NCBI GenBank assembly: GCA_016194725.1
Contig: JACQAW010000323.1
Location: 1-5,704 of the forward strand
Length of the DNA: 5,704 nt
Source of the DNA: Deltaproteobacteria bacterium
GTDB taxonomy: Bacteria > Bdellovibrionota > UBA1018 > UBA923
Direction of reading: 5' to 3'
Program-made: the position numbers and the translations under genes
The notes under the pieces: generated by a model
The model's input: only the letters and a program-made list of their open reading frames with translations
Told to the model about the DNA's origin: nothing
Database searches by the model: none
Part shown: positions 4,796-5,704 of the stretch, piece by piece
Position numbering within the stretch: position 1 is the stretch's first letter
Layout: each line of letters starts with the position of its first letter

Positions 4796-5704
4796 GTGGA
4801 TCTAGCAAAACTAGTAGGACGTATTGCGGAAGTTGAGTCGGAGTGTCTGCGTGCCATCGAGCAGGCCCGCTCTGCCGCCGAACTTACAGAGGTTGATAAC
4901 AAATTCCTTTCGAAGAAGGGCGCGCTGAGCGAGCTGCTCAAGGCACTACGCGATGTTGCGCCCGGCGACCGGCCAAAGGTGGGCGCGCGCGCAAACGAAG
5001 CCAAGACCAAGCTCGAAGCCGCATTGAATGCGAAGCGCGAGGGTTTTGACGGCGCGGCGCTGGCTCTGAAACTTGAGAGTGAGCGAGTCGACTTCACATT
5101 GCCTGCGCGCAGGGCGCCAGTCGGCTCGCTTCATCCTGTCACCAAGGTGATTTCCGAGGTCGTTTCGATTTTCAAGCGGCTCGGTTTTGACTTGGCCGAA
5201 GGCACCGAAATCGAAACCGAGTTTCACAACTTTGACGCCCTGAACATGCGTGACGACCATCCTGCGCGTGATATGCAGGACACGTTTTACCTGCCGCCGT
5301 CGCCCACGGTCAAAGGCGGCGTGCTGCTGCGTACGCACACTTCGCCCGTTCAAATTCGCACCATGCAAAAGCGCAAGCCGCCCGTTCGCATTCTTTGCCC
5401 CGGCGCGGTTTTTCGCAGCGATTACGACATGACCCATTCGCCGATGTTTCATCAAGTCGAAGGTCTGTACGTCGATCATGACGTCAGCTTCGCCGAGCTC
5501 AAGGGCGCGTTGCTGTTTTTCGCGCGCGAGATGTTCGGCGCGCACACCCAGCTTCGCCTGCGCCCCAGCTACTTTCCGTTCGTCGAGCCCGGTGCTGAGA
5601 TCGACGTGACGTGCATGGCCTGCAAAGGCAAGGGCTGCCGTGTGTGCAAAGAAACCGGCTGGCTCGAGATTCTGGGCGGCGGCATGGTTCATCCCAAGGT
5701 TTTC
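4796..5704 (+). CDS. pheS: Phenylalanine--tRNA ligase alpha subunit (3' end outside window)
   Basis: Catalytic subunit of the alpha2-beta2 enzyme that charges tRNA-Phe. 303 codons are present and the frame is open to the right edge; the family is about 320-350 residues, so only the end is missing. Residues 1-100 form the N-terminal coiled-coil arm. The class II core has H-P-V-T-K (113-117), F-H-N-F-D-A-L-N (143-150), H-P-A-R-D (155-159), L-R-T-H-T-S-P-V-Q (178-186), motif 2 C-P-G-A-V-F-R-S-D (201-209), M-F-H-Q-V-E-G (217-223), and W-L-E-I-L-G-G-G-M-V-H-P (289-300). Four cysteines (273, 276, 281, 284) form C-x2-C-x4-C-x2-C, a known variant of the family. GTG 4796 is chosen because TGA 4781-4783 closes the frame upstream and no other start lies between. 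No clear Shine-Dalgarno precedes it. pheT would be expected downstream. Confidence 0.96.
   Translation, partial: MDLAKLVGRIAEVESECLRAIEQARSAAELTEVDNKFLSKKGALSELLKALRDVAPGDRPKVGARANEAKTKLEAALNAKREGFDGAALALKLESERVDFTLPARRAPVGSLHPVTKVISEVVSIFKRLGFDLAEGTEIETEFHNFDALNMRDDHPARDMQDTFYLPPSPTVKGGVLLRTHTSPVQIRTMQKRKPPVRILCPGAVFRSDYDMTHSPMFHQVEGLYVDHDVSFAELKGALLFFAREMFGAHTQLRLRPSYFPFVEPGAEIDVTCMACKGKGCRVCKETGWLEILGGGMVHPKVF

Noticed and set aside
4408..5097. Minus-strand ORF of 229 codons across rplT and the start of pheS
   Set aside because: It is exactly antisense to two clearly conserved genes, with low-complexity serine/arginine text and no family resemblance. It is a codon-bias shadow.
4946..5692. 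Minus-strand ORF of 248 codons opposite pheS
   Set aside because: Antisense to the conserved PheS catalytic core; no recognisable protein motif.

Overview
The window is a bacterial chromosomal segment with every supported gene on the + strand. It has three parts: (1) the 3' end of a repeat-rich protein of unknown function (1-1396), which carries an internal frameshift; (2) a complete glutamine-dependent NAD+ synthetase gene, nadE (1455-3176); (3) a translation operon, infC-rpmI-rplT-pheS (3587 to the right edge), encoding initiation factor 3, ribosomal proteins L35 and L20, and the alpha chain of phenylalanyl-tRNA synthetase, which runs off the window. A 410-base stretch (3177-3586) lies between nadE and infC. 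It holds several inverted repeats, one doubtful small basic ORF, a promoter-like -35 box and a terminator-like hairpin just before the infC ribosome binding site.

Organism: no rRNA or other lineage marker is present, so this is inference. Coding DNA is moderately GC-rich, Shine-Dalgarno sites in the ribosomal operon are strong, and IF3 starts at a non-AUG codon. The short repeats built around F-Y/H-x-x-G-K-V/L and G-T-L-A-E recall uncharacterised repeat proteins I associate with Leptospira/Turneriella-type spirochaetes. I hold that assignment weakly.

How the genes work together: infC, rpmI, rplT and pheS form a tightly spaced array (gaps of 21, 29 and 25 bases) that is widespread in bacteria, and IF3 and L20 are known autoregulators of such operons elsewhere. 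The infC start here is ATC, placed 8 bases after a perfect AGGAGG. This fits the classic loop in which IF3 discriminates against its own unusual start codon. nadE supplies NAD+ and appears to be an independent neighbour, in the place where thrS often sits.

Most worth a second look are the structured infC leader region, with competing stem partners at 3363-3420 and the hairpin plus T-tract at 3533-3559, the ATC start of infC, and the frameshift in the 28-residue repeat array. I found no CRISPR array, insertion sequence, tRNA or defence system, and the window is mostly housekeeping.
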